Shown: positions 37,901 through 46,481 of the stretch, one piece after another
How positions within the stretch are numbered: position 1 is the first letter of the stretch
Layout of the letters: every line of letters begins with the position of its first letter
Made by a program: the position numbers and the translations under genes
From: Henckelia pumila
Lineage: Eukaryota > Streptophyta > Magnoliopsida > Lamiales > Gesneriaceae
NCBI RefSeq assembly: GCF_033568475.1
Contig: NC_133123.1
Location: 4,898,001 to 4,962,000 of the forward strand
DNA length: 64,000 nt
Direction of reading: 5' to 3'
The notes under the pieces: model-generated
What the model was told of the DNA's origin: nothing
The model's database searches: none
What the model saw: only the letters and a program-made list of their open reading frames with translations

Positions 37901-39580
37901 TGATAAAAATTAAATTTGTTTGGTACGTTTTTTATTTCATGGATAAAAATGTGTATGTATTTTAAACTTATCAAAATACCCCTGCCTTTATATCAAAATA
38001 CCAAATAAAAAATGTTGGTCGAGGTGACCAAGTACGGGAGAAATTCAGCAGCTGTTTTGATTCCAGGTCCGGCGGAGGGGAAGCTAAGGAGATATCGTTC
38101 CTCGGAGCTCCTCTACGACGGCCCAAGCTGATTAGAACCGGCAGCTCTTGTCATCATCACAAGGAGAAAACTCGGGAAAATCTTCGCCTAGAAGATTTCT
38201 CCCGGCCGCAAGCTCGCCAAGTTCTTTAACGAACTCTTCACGGTCGTCGGAAGTTCCAAAAAACACAAATCCGACGCAAATAATCATCACCACTCTTCGG
38301 CTGCGTCAAAATACGCCAACACATCCACTTGTTATTCCGCCTCGTCCTTTTCCAGATGTCTCAGCAAACCACCTTCTTCTTCTTCCGATAAATTTTCCAG
38401 CTCCACCTAATTTTGGAAAAAAAAAAAAAAGAAACTCTGTAATTTTTCAGGTAAATTTGTTACCTCCTTTTGGAAAAGTTTTGCTTACCTCAAGATCAAG
38501 AGCCAAGCCCAGAAATGTGCGGGCGATCAGATCTTGGATTTTTCCTTTTGAGTTACAGTGGTTTTTGTTGAGGAATTTAAAATGGCAAGGGATAGAATTG
38601 TAATTACATGATCTTTTCTTGTACACTGTACAAATTGGGATTCTCAATACCTTCTTGGAAGTGGGTTTACTTTTCCTGCTATTTCCTTTGCATACCAGAA
38701 CTTAATAACGGGCCCGGTGTTATCCTCCATTATTGTAAAAACGAGTCAAACAACTGACAATTTTGTAATCCGTCCCTTATCCGACCTACCAAACACTGCC
38801 TTAGTATAAAGTCAGGTATAGTATATCATATCACATTATTATAAGATCGGTGTCGTAGACAACCTTTTATATAATAACATGAGATTATACAAATATGGTT
38901 AGTATATAAATACACAATAATATATATCATATCACGTTATTATAAGGTCAGTGTCATAGACAACCTTTTATATAATAACATGAAATTATATATTAATATA
39001 GTTAATATATATATACATAATAAATATATATCACGTTATTGTTTAAAAACCTTAGAGGCTTTTATACTTGTCGTATCCCTTACCGGGAGTGTGGGATGTC
39101 GTCTTAACATCCTCCCAGGATTTATAACAAGTTTTGAAAAAAACTTATTTTTTCATAACATGATATTATATATTAATATATACACAATAAAAATATATAA
39201 ACAGTAAAATAAAAATTCTTACTTGTTGAATATTTTTGACTTCTTCTTGTATTTTGGAGCGTCGGAAAATATAGAGAACCTTCGAGCGATCGTGCTGATA
39301 ACGTGTTGTGAAAAAGTAAAAATTTACGGTAAAAAGTAAAAACTCAAAAACTCAAAATTTATCAAATTCTACACTTTATAAAATTTTTCTCTCTTCACAA
39401 TTGTGTTTTTCTACACAAATGGAGAGACCTATTTATAGATCTCAATTGGAGATTAGTCAAAAATTAATACATCATTAATTACATCATCACACACTAATTT
39501 TCAATATTTTACAACTCAATTTTCAACTTTCAACCTTCAACATTCAACAATAAATAATAATATATATTTATATATATTTT

Positions 39581-39653
<73 letters not shown>

Positions 39654-39835
39654 CGAGATAGTATGTATAAAATCATGTCACTATTATAAAATGGCTCCAA
39701 TCACATCACATGTACGTGTGTGATGCTTTTATGAAATCGAAACTATAAATCGGGATGCATGATCAATATCATTCATCAACACATACAACTTTTATTTACA
39801 TATTGCGCGCACGTATATATATTTATAATAATAAC

Positions 39836-39882
<47 letters not shown>

Positions 39883-40021
39883 GAAGAAGAAAAAGAAATT
39901 AAAGAAAGAAGAAGAAGAAGAAGTTTTAAGATGTTAAAAGATCGGAAGAAAGTTAATTACTTGGTGCGCAAAGCACGAGGAAACAGAAAAAAGCTAGCTT
40001 AATAAATATTGCTTTCTCCAT
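31976..40021 (-). CDS. Secreted six-cysteine knottin-like peptide, 88 aa, intron split by a retrotransposon
   Basis: Two exons on the minus strand: 39961-40021 (61 nt) and 31976-32181 (206 nt), joining in phase across one intron of about 7.8 kb (donor AA|GTAATT, acceptor TTTGCAG|A). Exon 1 encodes a clean signal peptide, MEKAIFIKLAFFCFLVLCAP, with a TATA box 40-50 nt upstream. Exon 2 adds a short Ala-rich propeptide-like part and then six cysteines: C-x6-C-x8-CC-x4-C-x14-C, ending at SVCT-stop. This spacing is close to the plant knottin antimicrobial peptides of the Mj-AMP type, and fits an inhibitor-cystine-knot fold; a role as a defence or signalling peptide is inference. Most of the intron is the Copia element at 32235-39585. 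Whether the gene is still spliced is not known. Exon 2 is too short to be convincing alone; the exon 1 signal peptide in matching phase is the main support. Confidence 0.7.
32235..32516 (-). repeat. 3' LTR of the young Copia
   Basis: 282 bp, apparently identical to the copy at 39304-39585. Identical LTRs indicate little time since insertion, or recent gene conversion. Confidence 0.92.
32517..32529 (-). other. Polypurine tract
   Basis: On the coding strand CACAAGGGGGAG immediately precedes the TG of the 3' LTR, the expected site for plus-strand priming. Confidence 0.7.
32682..34757 (-). CDS. Copia reverse transcriptase-RNase H (downstream part of pol)
   Basis: An open frame of 691 codons. 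The reverse transcriptase part has KWVFIRKRNEKNEIVRYKAR, LVAQGFSQKPGIDYEETYSP, LMDVVTAYLYGSLDSDIYMK, SLYGLKQSGRMWYNRL and the active site VVYVDDLNIIG. The RNase H part has GYADAGYFSDPHKARSQTGY, followed by TSSNHAEIIALHEASRECVW and LYEDNAACVAQ, ending near FRRHIYNIGMRNL. Its start overlaps the end of the upstream frame by about 10 nt in another phase, so it is translated as part of one polyprotein only if the frame is bridged (see the neighbouring entry). Confidence 0.9.
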   Translation of the reverse strand: MDPRTKQCDKDVQQIVHLQRIANQMPDAFADTKGVTKSYIPAVNAPARVEIPKKQNEDIHDVIKRLKRGRPIGSKDKNPRKRKYIEKNDDQKIENGVPEETHDDENILSEPQTDENHEISINYINTGKIWNRKNVQDIDEIFSYNVACDIVNEDNEPKSFGECKTRKDWSKWKDAIQVELNSLNKRSVFGPIVLTPKGVKPVGYKWVFIRKRNEKNEIVRYKARLVAQGFSQKPGIDYEETYSPVMDAITFRYLISLAVSENLDMRLMDVVTAYLYGSLDSDIYMKIPEGFKMLEAQSSEPKEFYSVKLQRSLYGLKQSGRMWYNRLNEHLMKKGYVNDPICPCVFIKKTTSGCVIIVVYVDDLNIIGTNKEIQEVMLYLKEEFEMKDLGKTKYCLGLQIEQKECGIFVHQSNYTEKVLKRFNMDQSNPLSTPMVVRSLNIEKDPFHPCEDDEVVLGPEVPYLSAIGALMYLANCTRPDISFAVNLLARFSSCPTKRHWNRIKHIFRYLRGTTDLGLLYPKDTNQRIIGYADAGYFSDPHKARSQTGYVFTRGGTAISWRSQKQTLVTTSSNHAEIIALHEASRECVWLKSMTRHIQTSCGLSVDKNPITLYEDNAACVAQMKEGYIKSDRTKHIPPKFFAYTQELEKNKDIDICYIQSSENSSDLFTKALPTAIFRRHIYNIGMRNLRNM
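34747..36225 (-). pseudogene. Copia protease-integrase (upstream part of pol), shifted at an A-run
   Basis: An open frame with the protease motif PDSGTTHTIL, the GAG-pre-integrase region (WHDRLGHPGSIMMRRII, then CKACSLGK) and the integrase core (GDICGPIHPP, IRLDNAGEFTSQTF, VAHVHTQNGLAES). The frame goes out of register at a run of ten A (about 34790-34799) just before its end, and the expected continuation lies in the frame of the downstream RT segment. One base too many in this homopolymer explains it. The pol reading frame is therefore broken by a single lesion, or by a sequencing error, in an otherwise intact element. The true start may lie slightly downstream, near the Met of MENAMIKDG. 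Confidence 0.82.
36286..37335 (-). CDS. Copia gag (capsid-nucleocapsid)
   Basis: A 349-codon frame; the start is more likely the inner Met of MSNLAKLEFIAL (37314). The N-terminal part has the Copia gag signature (LDITGKNYMPWTLDVEMHL, then a UBN2-like region, RFEHIREVILPTARDEWNTLRF). The middle is Arg/Gly-rich (FGRGRGRGRGRRNDRGRGRG). The C-terminal CCHC knuckle is CYRCDTPGHWSRTC, with all four ligands. Its product would form the virus-like particle and bind RNA. It ends 60 nt before the first Met of the pol frame, so gag and pol are separate frames here. Confidence 0.9.
   Translation of the reverse strand: MLFSSTTMSNLAKLEFIALDITGKNYMPWTLDVEMHLESLGLNETIKENNISSSQDKAKAMIFLRRHLDEGLKCEYLTEKDPMILWKGLKERFEHIREVILPTARDEWNTLRFQDFKKMSDYNSAMYRIVSQLKFCGHNITEMEMLEKTFSTFHASNITLQQQYRVRGFSRYSELIACLLVAEKNNELLMRNHQSRPTGSTAFPEANVVSKNENQNQRYRQDFGRGRGRGRGRRNDRGRGRGRGFENKRDSYFNNSSQRNVTNHPQKRQHDNTAENENHPKRTESVCYRCDTPGHWSRTCRAPEHLCKLYKDSIKGKEKETNFTENIDHASSSMNLDAAYFLNDFEDID
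37813..38800. mobile_element. PIF/Harbinger-like element nested in the young Copia
   Basis: 988 bp with inverted ends: GGGCCCGTTTGGTAAGGG at left, and CTACCAAACACTGCC at right (reverse complement GGCAGTGTTTGGTAG). TTA lies on both sides (37810-37812 and 38801-38803), the usual PIF/Harbinger target duplication. There is no transposase. The GC-rich middle (38020-38700) differs sharply from the AT-rich ends and appears to be captured gene sequence. Confidence 0.75.
38020..38410 (+). pseudogene. Captured fragment resembling a BIG GRAIN 1-like gene
   Basis: In one frame, 38210-38410 reads KLAKFFNELFTVVGSSKKHK followed by a Ser-rich stretch with STCYSASSFSRCLSKPPSSS, ending in TAA. This resembles the central part of plant BIG GRAIN 1-like proteins (a conserved LAxFLNxLF-GNSKK block followed by a Ser-rich SFSRSCLSKTP block). 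Upstream, in another frame, RRPKLIRTGSS also fits that family. The pieces are out of frame with one another and the ends are missing, so it is a non-functional fragment. The family call is from memory of the motif pattern. Confidence 0.5.
39304..39585 (-). repeat. 5' LTR of the young Copia
   Basis: 282 bp, apparently identical to 32235-32516. In the coding direction it is followed by CGTTATCAGCACGA, the likely primer-binding site. Confidence 0.92.
39586..39652. repeat. (TA)n microsatellite
   Basis: About 65 bp of almost pure TA at the insertion target of the young Copia. The other side of the insertion also ends in TA repeats. Confidence 0.9.
39826..39922. repeat. (AAT)n and (AAG)n microsatellites
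   Basis: An uninterrupted AAT run changes into AAGAAG/AAAGAA repeats. It lies in the first intron of the six-cysteine peptide gene, next to exon 1. The Asn/Lys ORF through it is an artefact. Confidence 0.9.
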
Positions 40022-40060
40022 TGGTGAGTTTGAGTTGAATTTCATGAAACTCGGATGAGA

Positions 40061-40072
40061 CCTTTTTATAGG
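40061..40072 (-). promoter_or_regulatory. TATA box of the six-cysteine peptide gene
   Basis: CCTATAAAAAGG on the minus strand, 40-50 nt upstream of the ATG at 40021. This implies a very short 5' UTR. Confidence 0.6.
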
Positions 40073-40246
40073 ATCTAGGAGATGCCAAGTTTTTAGGGTA
40101 TTATTGAGCCAAATAAAAATAAAGAAATTAATAATTGATAATATTAAAGTATGATCTGGTTTATGTTATGAAATTTAAAAATATTTTTATTTACATGCGA
40201 ATCATGCATGTTGTGGCTTATAAATGATTAGAATCTTAATTATTTG

Positions 40247-41050
40247 TGTTGAAATATGCTTCTATCAAATTGAATGGGAATAGAGAAGAGATCGAATCGT
40301 ATAGTACAGATCAGATGAGCTTGGTGATCAGATGAGTTCATGGTGCAGATCGAATACTGAAATCAGATGATGTGATGGTCAGATAAGTCTTCGGATGAGT
40401 TTATGCAGATAGATTGCTCGAGTACCATGACTTGGTTAGAAGTCAGATGAAGTTTCCGAAGAGCTGGAAGCTTGAAGGCAGATCAAAGCAGATCGAAGTA
40501 AGAGGGCAGATCAGACTAATGAATGAAGACTTATCGGGTTGGACCATGTTGACTTTGGGCTGTAAGTTACTGTTGACCTAAAGCCCAAGATGAAAGTCGG
40601 TTTAATTCTCTATATATACAGATGGAAGCTGGCCGCAACGAACATAACAGAAAATCAAATTCTTCAAAATATATTGAGAGAAGAAAAGAGAGATTTCGGA
40701 GGAGAGAAACAAGCGAAGATTGTGACGAGAATAATTCAAGTATCAAAAGCTTGAATTGAGTCTGTATCTAGCTTGAGAGTTTTTCATTGTTCATCTCTGT
40801 AATAAGCTATGTTCTTGAGCTTGGATTGTTCTGTTGGTGATTAATAAAAGTGTGTGTTGCTCTCCTGTGAACCTGGACAAATCTTTGCCGAACCACGTAA
40901 ATACTTATGTTGTTTAATCGATTTCGCGTGAGTTGGTTGATTGATTTGTGTGCGTTGGGTTTATCTGCTTTCTGGGATTATTGTTCTTATCTGTGTGATC
41001 GTTTGTCTGTGAATTCTCGGAACATCAAATTATCGGATTGATTTCTAACA
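40247..41050 (+). mobile_element. Solo LTR (804 bp)
   Basis: Begins TGTTGAAATATGC and ends TTTCTAACA. ATTTG lies on both sides (40242-40246 and 41051-41055), a perfect 5-bp target duplication. Inside are a TATA box (CTATATATAC, about 40610) and AATAAAAG (about 40843) in plus orientation. No internal region or second LTR is present, so it is the product of LTR-LTR recombination. It lies about 225 bp upstream of the six-cysteine peptide start codon and faces away from it. Confidence 0.88.
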
Positions 41051-42402
41051 ATTTGCATGTATTTCAAGGCGTATTTGAGTAAAACATAATATACTTTAGA
41101 TCAAATAAATCTGATAGGAAAATATATTTTTATAAAGAGAAAATAAAATTTTAATCATAATACATACCTGGGATCTGTTATTTTGGAATTTCATTTTTCA
41201 GAGATGAAAACATTTCATTATAAAATATGTCCAATAAAATTTTCGAACCGATCGATGATTATTTAGCTAGGTTAAACTGTCGTTTAGACAACAATATTTT
41301 TAACACATTTAAAGATTTGGACAGATATCGAAGTATGTTATTATATTAAAACAAGCTTATATATTATTTGATCAAGTACATTGTTCATTAATATATATAA
41401 TTAAATTCACATGAGTATCACAACTCATTGACTATAATTAAAATAAGTATTTATCTTATTGTCAAATCATTCTTGGAAGCACCATCTTGCATAAAATATA
41501 ATTAACATTAATCATTTTTTCAACATAACTCTACACGACTCTGACGGAACAACGTTAATGTACGTAGTGTCAATGTATATAGAAAACAAACGATGCAAAG
41601 AAATAAACATGACCAAAAACAAAACTTTTTCTAAATTAATAATTAAAAGGTTTTTGTTTGGACATTTGCTTTAAAAATATTTTTAATGTTTTATAAGTAA
41701 ATAAAACTTAAAGCATGTGTTTTGATAAAATTTTTGTCAATGTTTATGAAAAATATTTTTTAAGTATAGTTCTTAAAGAACAATTGAGAGATGTTTTTAA
41801 AATGAAACTATGAAAAACAAAGATGAATAAAATTATTTTTGTGATGTTAACATATTTTTATATAATAGTTGTCCAAATATATATTTATTCTTAAAAAAAC
41901 TTTTAAAACATTTTATAAAAAGTTTTTAAAAAATATTTTCATAAAAATATTTTATAAGTACATGTCCAAACGAAATCTAAATAACTTTAAAATAAAGGAC
42001 ATGTATCCTACATTCATTTTCCACGACTCCCTCATTTAAATATAAAATCACATAATATACTCTCATCTTTATTTTACTAATCAAAGTTTTATTTCCTTAT
42101 TCCTAAATTAATTAATTAGAATATTTATAGAACTAGTTGTTTTATTTTATCGGTCCATACTGATCTCTTAGGATATTTTTTTTCAACTAATTATCTCTTA
42201 GGATTTAATTAGACGAAAATGTATTAACGATTTTGATACATACATATTATGTTTTTATGTAAACAAAGAACTGGCAAAACAATTATATATCTGTGACGGA
42301 CAATTAAATCAGCCAAACTCGATGAATTTCATGAAGTAGTGAATATATATATAAACATTGAACACATATTCGAGATCAAGTGTACGGAAGGGCTGCTTTG
42401 AT

Positions 42403-42575
42403 CTTATGAGCACTCACTGTGGGTTTCTCTGCGAGCACTACTGAGGTGATATCTATCTTTTAGATGTTATGAAATTGTACACTCAATAAATGAACATCAC
42501 GTTAGGGTGCTTACATAGATGTCCATATAATCAACCATTAATATATATGATAATTGATCTTGTGGACACCCGGCC
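42403..42575. repeat. Duplicated block, copy 1
   Basis: GAGCACTCACTGTGGGTTTCT through ATATATGATAATTGATCTTGTGGACACC. A second copy at 44883-45050 matches over about 165 bp with scattered changes. Confidence 0.8.
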
Positions 42576-43823
42576 CATTTGTGAGTACTTCTGTGAACAA
42601 CATTGAGGTGTTGTACGTCCACCTATTGGGTGTGGTTAAATTATACATCAAATCATATCTAATAGGTGAATGTCACATCAACGTTAATCACAATTTTATA
42701 TCAAAACATTACAATTCAATCAATTTATATGCGCGAGTGTATGAACATGTGTGCAAGTACATATATTAGTTGGATGACAAATTAATAATTCTATAAAAGA
42801 TTGGCATGTCATTGATCTTATATATATATATATATATATAGTTTTGATATGCTGCTCAACAACTATGCTCAACTCCAGGGGCGTATCCAGGATTTTAATC
42901 ATGGGGGGCCGCCTACCAGCAAGACACAAGGTTAAAAGAAAAAAGACAAATTACAGTTGTAGTTATATTCAACTAATTAAGCATTAATTGTATTTTCGAA
43001 CAAAATATTTATAAGTTGAAGAAATTGAACGTTCATTAAAATTTTCAAAGTTTTCGATGATAACATCAATACAAAGATTTGTAATTTTTCTATACGTATA
43101 ATCAATGCATCAAAAAGAAAATTAAAACATCTTTTATTTTGCTCTGAAGTCTAGTTTTTTTTAATATTCATGGTTGATAATAACTTTTTTCTATAGTAGT
43201 TATAGAAACTAAAATAGTAACCATAAACACGATATCTAAAAACAAGATCATATACCTCCCCATGCCATCTCAATTCGTGCAGCATATTTATTTTTACTTC
43301 TTTTTTCACACATATTAATAATTTTTTTGAAAATGTCAATTTGTAAATAAATTTTCAAGTTTACACTTATTTAATGAGTACTTATTTGTGCAAAAATTAT
43401 TGAAATAATTAATATATTTAATTACGAGCCTAATTAAATATGAGCATATTCATAAAGAAGTGGAAAAAATATTTCTTATTATCGTAACAATCTATAAATT
43501 TTGGACCGAAAAAAAAAGTTATTTATATATGAGACAGGAAAAGTATAAATTTAGAGAATAAATTTTAAAAATCTAAATAAATATATAAATATTTTAGATA
43601 TTTAGAGTTGTCTCTTCGATTAATATGTTATGTTCTTCCATTTTATTTGTTATTGTAATATCATTTAATTTTATATAATTTAAGAGAATAAATTTTAAAA
43701 ATTTCTGTAAATAAATAATTTATCATTAATTAGTTAATTAAATTATAATGATAATTTAGGTATTTGGTGACTAAAAGAGAGAATTAGAGGGAAAATATGA
43801 AATAAATAAAACTCAAAAAAAAG

Positions 43824-43922
43824 GAAAAGTCTATGCTATCCCAAGGGCACTGCCCTTGGGTTAATCAATCATATTCTGCCACGCTACACGTCGGTGCCCT
43901 TGGGGTAGCATAGACTTTTCCC
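43824..43922. repeat. 99-bp foldback MITE
   Basis: The left arm GGAAAAGTCTATGCTATCCC, continuing AAGGGCAC, pairs with the right arm GTGCCCTTGGGGTAGCATAG, continuing ACTTTTCC. It is related by TCTATGCTA and GGGCACTGCCC to sequences at about 13430-13460 and at 60830-61000. Confidence 0.8.
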
Positions 43923-44007
43923 AAAAAAAGGGGAACATGAATCGAACCCGGATCTCTATACATGTGAACAAAAACCTTATTCCACCGGTTTATTTCATCA
44001 TACCTTT

Positions 44008-44138
44008 ACAGGCATTACCTCCATGATAGATCTAAGGGTCCTCATTTATCAATATATGCGGGGTCCACTAAAAAATAATGAAATCCACTTTTATTAATAA
44101 ATGTCAACCGTTAGATCTACCTCAAAGCAGTGCCTGTA
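44008..44138. repeat. Foldback with SINE-like flanks
   Basis: AGGCATTACCTCCATGATAG at left pairs loosely with CTACCTCAAAGCAGTGCCT at right. Outside it, TATACATGTGAACAAAAACC occurs on both sides (about 43960 and 44153). On the minus strand GGGTTCGATTCATG (about 43931) resembles a Pol III B box, so the block may be SINE-derived. Confidence 0.45.
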
Positions 44139-44882
44139 TAGGTAGGATCTGTATACATGTGAACAAAAACCTTATCCCACCTAACCAAGCATTCTTCTCG
44201 CTAATTTTTCGGGTCATTTATTTATATATTTACTTTGTTAAAAATATTAATTATATATATATATTTATATTATTTATAAATTTTTATTTAATTTTCAATG
44301 TATTTAATGACTGCAATCACATGTTGTACTTTTATCAAATAGAAACTAGAAATATCGGGAGGAAATGCTAAGTTTTTAGGTATTATTCAGCAAATAACAT
44401 AAATAAAGAAAGTATTTGGTGGTTTATATTATAAAATTCAATAAGCATATCGCCGATAAAGTATTTTTATTTACATGTGAATCATGTGATCGATAAATTA
44501 TTAGAACCTTGTTTGATTGGACAAATGATATCAAATTTTATTTATTATTTTTACTAAAATTATGCATAAAATCATGTTTCACTCTCAGCAATATCGACTA
44601 TCTATTTTTTTATTTAAAATAAAATTTTTCGAATATCAAATTGCAGAACGCATACTAGTTAAAGTTAAAATTTTTGAAAGACGATACCATAATTTAGAGT
44701 TGGTGTTGATAAGGGAACTGTCGATGCTACTCAAAAGATAGCGTTGCGGGTTTTGATTGGTCCAAATCAATGGACATCACGTGGGACCCACTGATTTGAA
44801 CCATTCATGGGGTACCATATGTGCAGCATGTACAAAACCGTTGATAAGATTTGACGTCTAAACAGGAATTAATTACAAATTA

Positions 44883-45050
44883 ATCTTGTGAGCACTTACT
44901 GTGAGTTTCTTTGCGAGCACATTGAAATGATATCTATCTATTAGATGTGATGAAATTGTATACTCAATAAATGAACGTCACATCAAGGTGCTTACATAGG
45001 TGTCCATATAATCAACCATCAATATATATGATAATTGATCTTGTGGGCAC
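44883..45050. repeat. Duplicated block, copy 2
   Basis: Homologous to 42403-42575. It stops exactly where the GAGCTCG-rich hAT-like element begins. Confidence 0.8.
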
Positions 45051-45523
45051 CAGGGGTGCAAACGAGTCGATTCGAGCTCGAGTATCATACTACTCGAGCT
45101 CGAGCTCGACTCGTATTTTGTCTACTCGAGCTCGATCAAGTGAATAATTTCATACTTGATTTCGACTCGTGTATATTTCGAGCTGCTCGAGCTCGAAAAT
45201 TAAACATATATATAAATAAATATATATTATATTTATATATATTTTGTATTATTTTGTATTATATATATTATTATTTTTTATAAGAAAAATATATAAATAT
45301 AATATAATAGTTATATACATTTTTATTTATATAATTATATATATATATATATATATATCTTATCGTGTAACTCGCGAGCTACTCGAACAGAAACAATTGA
45401 AACTCGAGCTTGGCTCGAGTGAGAGATCGAGCTACTCGAGCTCGACTCAACCGAGTTCGACTCGAGCTTTTGATCGAACTACTCACGAGTTACTCACGAG
45501 CAGCCTGATTCTCTTACACCCCT
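45051..45523. mobile_element. GAGCTCG-rich hAT-like non-autonomous element
   Basis: The left end CAGGGGTGCAAACGAGTCGA and right end CTCTTACACCCCTA are imperfect inverted ends. Both sides are filled with CTCGAGCTCGAG motifs around an AT-rich centre. No clear 8-bp target duplication was seen. Relatives lie at 28632-28760 and 31461-31627. Confidence 0.6.
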
Positions 45524-45834
45524 AATTGGATCTACCTAAGAATTGACCCAGTTTTACTTTTACATCCGATTAATTTAGACTATCTCCTCAAATCAAAAAA
45601 AAAAGAAAAAAAAAAAAAAAAGACTATCAAATGTTGGGGCAATCTTTATCCTCCCCTGAAACTGGACTCTATTTATAATTTATATTGATGTGGTCTTTTT
45701 GGTAGTCCAGTCCGTAATTAATGGGCTTCCCCAAAAAAAGTATGTAGTTAATGGGCATAAATTGGGCCATACTCTAAGGTTTTATTTTCGGCTGGCTTTT
45801 TGTGTCAAACTAACGTGGCCTAGCCCAACTCGAT

Positions 45835-46390
45835 TTGACAGCTTATAAGCTGTCAAAATAAGTTGTTTGACAGCTTATAATATGTTTTTAACAAGTTGTT
45901 TGACAGCTTATAATCTGTTTTTAAAAAATTAAGGGGATTATTTTTTTCAAAAAAGATTTTATTTTAATATTCTATCTCTCTAAAATATCTTCGAATATTT
46001 TCATAAATTTCCATCATATCCTCCACCAATTAAATATTAAATATTATTTTTTAAAAAAAATTACAAATGACATAAATTTTTCTAAATTAAAATATTAAAA
46101 AAAATTTATATTTTAAAATAGGTTTATTCTAAAACTATTTTCGTATGTGTATAACTCGAAACATTATTTTTATAGAATTATATCCTTTTTGGTAATTTTG
46201 ACAATAAAAAAAAAATCTTATAATACCAAACATATAAACATCTTTAAGTTATTTAAAATAATTTTATCCAAACACTTTAACAACTTATTTTTAAAATAAG
46301 TTCTAACAGCTTATAAGCTCGTAAAATAGCTTTTAACCACTAGGAGCTTATAAGCTATTTTTAATAAGAAAACTACTTGTTTGTGAGAAA
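45835..46390. repeat. Foldback with repeated ACAGCTTATAA arms
   Basis: GACAGCTTATAAGCTGTCAAA at left, with two further AAGTTGTTTGACAGCTTATAAT copies, faces AACAGCTTATAAGCTCGTAAAA and AGGAGCTTATAAGCTATTTTTAA at right. Non-coding. Confidence 0.55.
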
Positions 46391-46481
46391 TTAATCAAAG
46401 TTATACTTCCTTTTTTTTAACAACTGGTAAACATTTTCTTTTATGCTTGCATTATTTCCATTCGAAAAAATGGATCAAATA

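Larger units (their letters stand above)
37733..39035. repeat. Tandem repeats in the 5' untranslated region of the young Copia
   Basis: A unit containing TATCATATCACATTATTATAAG, then TCRGTGTCGTAGACARCC and TTTTATATAATAACATG, recurs at about 37733-37803, 38820-38890 and 38925-38990, with a partial copy at about 39000-39035. The nested DNA transposon separates the first copy from the rest. Confidence 0.75.
32235..39585 (-). mobile_element. Young Ty1/Copia retrotransposon with apparently identical LTRs
   Basis: 7351 bp, transcribed leftwards. The LTRs at 32235-32516 and 39304-39585 (282 bp each) begin TGTTGTGAAAAAG and end TTTTCAACA, and I found no difference between them. ATATA lies on both sides (32230-32234 and 39586-39590), though the target was a TA repeat. 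On the coding strand the sequence after the 5' LTR is CGTTATCAGCACGA (likely primer-binding site), and a polypurine tract, CACAAGGGGGAG, precedes the 3' LTR. Gag, protease-integrase and RT-RNase H follow in Copia order. It sits in the intron of the six-cysteine peptide gene, in the same orientation. A 1-kb DNA transposon is nested in its 5' untranslated part. Confidence 0.93.

Noticed and set aside
38148..38603. 151-codon plus-strand frame inside the nested DNA transposon
   Set aside because: The recognisable protein similarity is in another frame (38210-38410); this frame is a shadow of the captured fragment.
39755..39937. 60-codon frame with Asn and Lys runs
   Set aside because: Produced by the AAT/AAG microsatellite.
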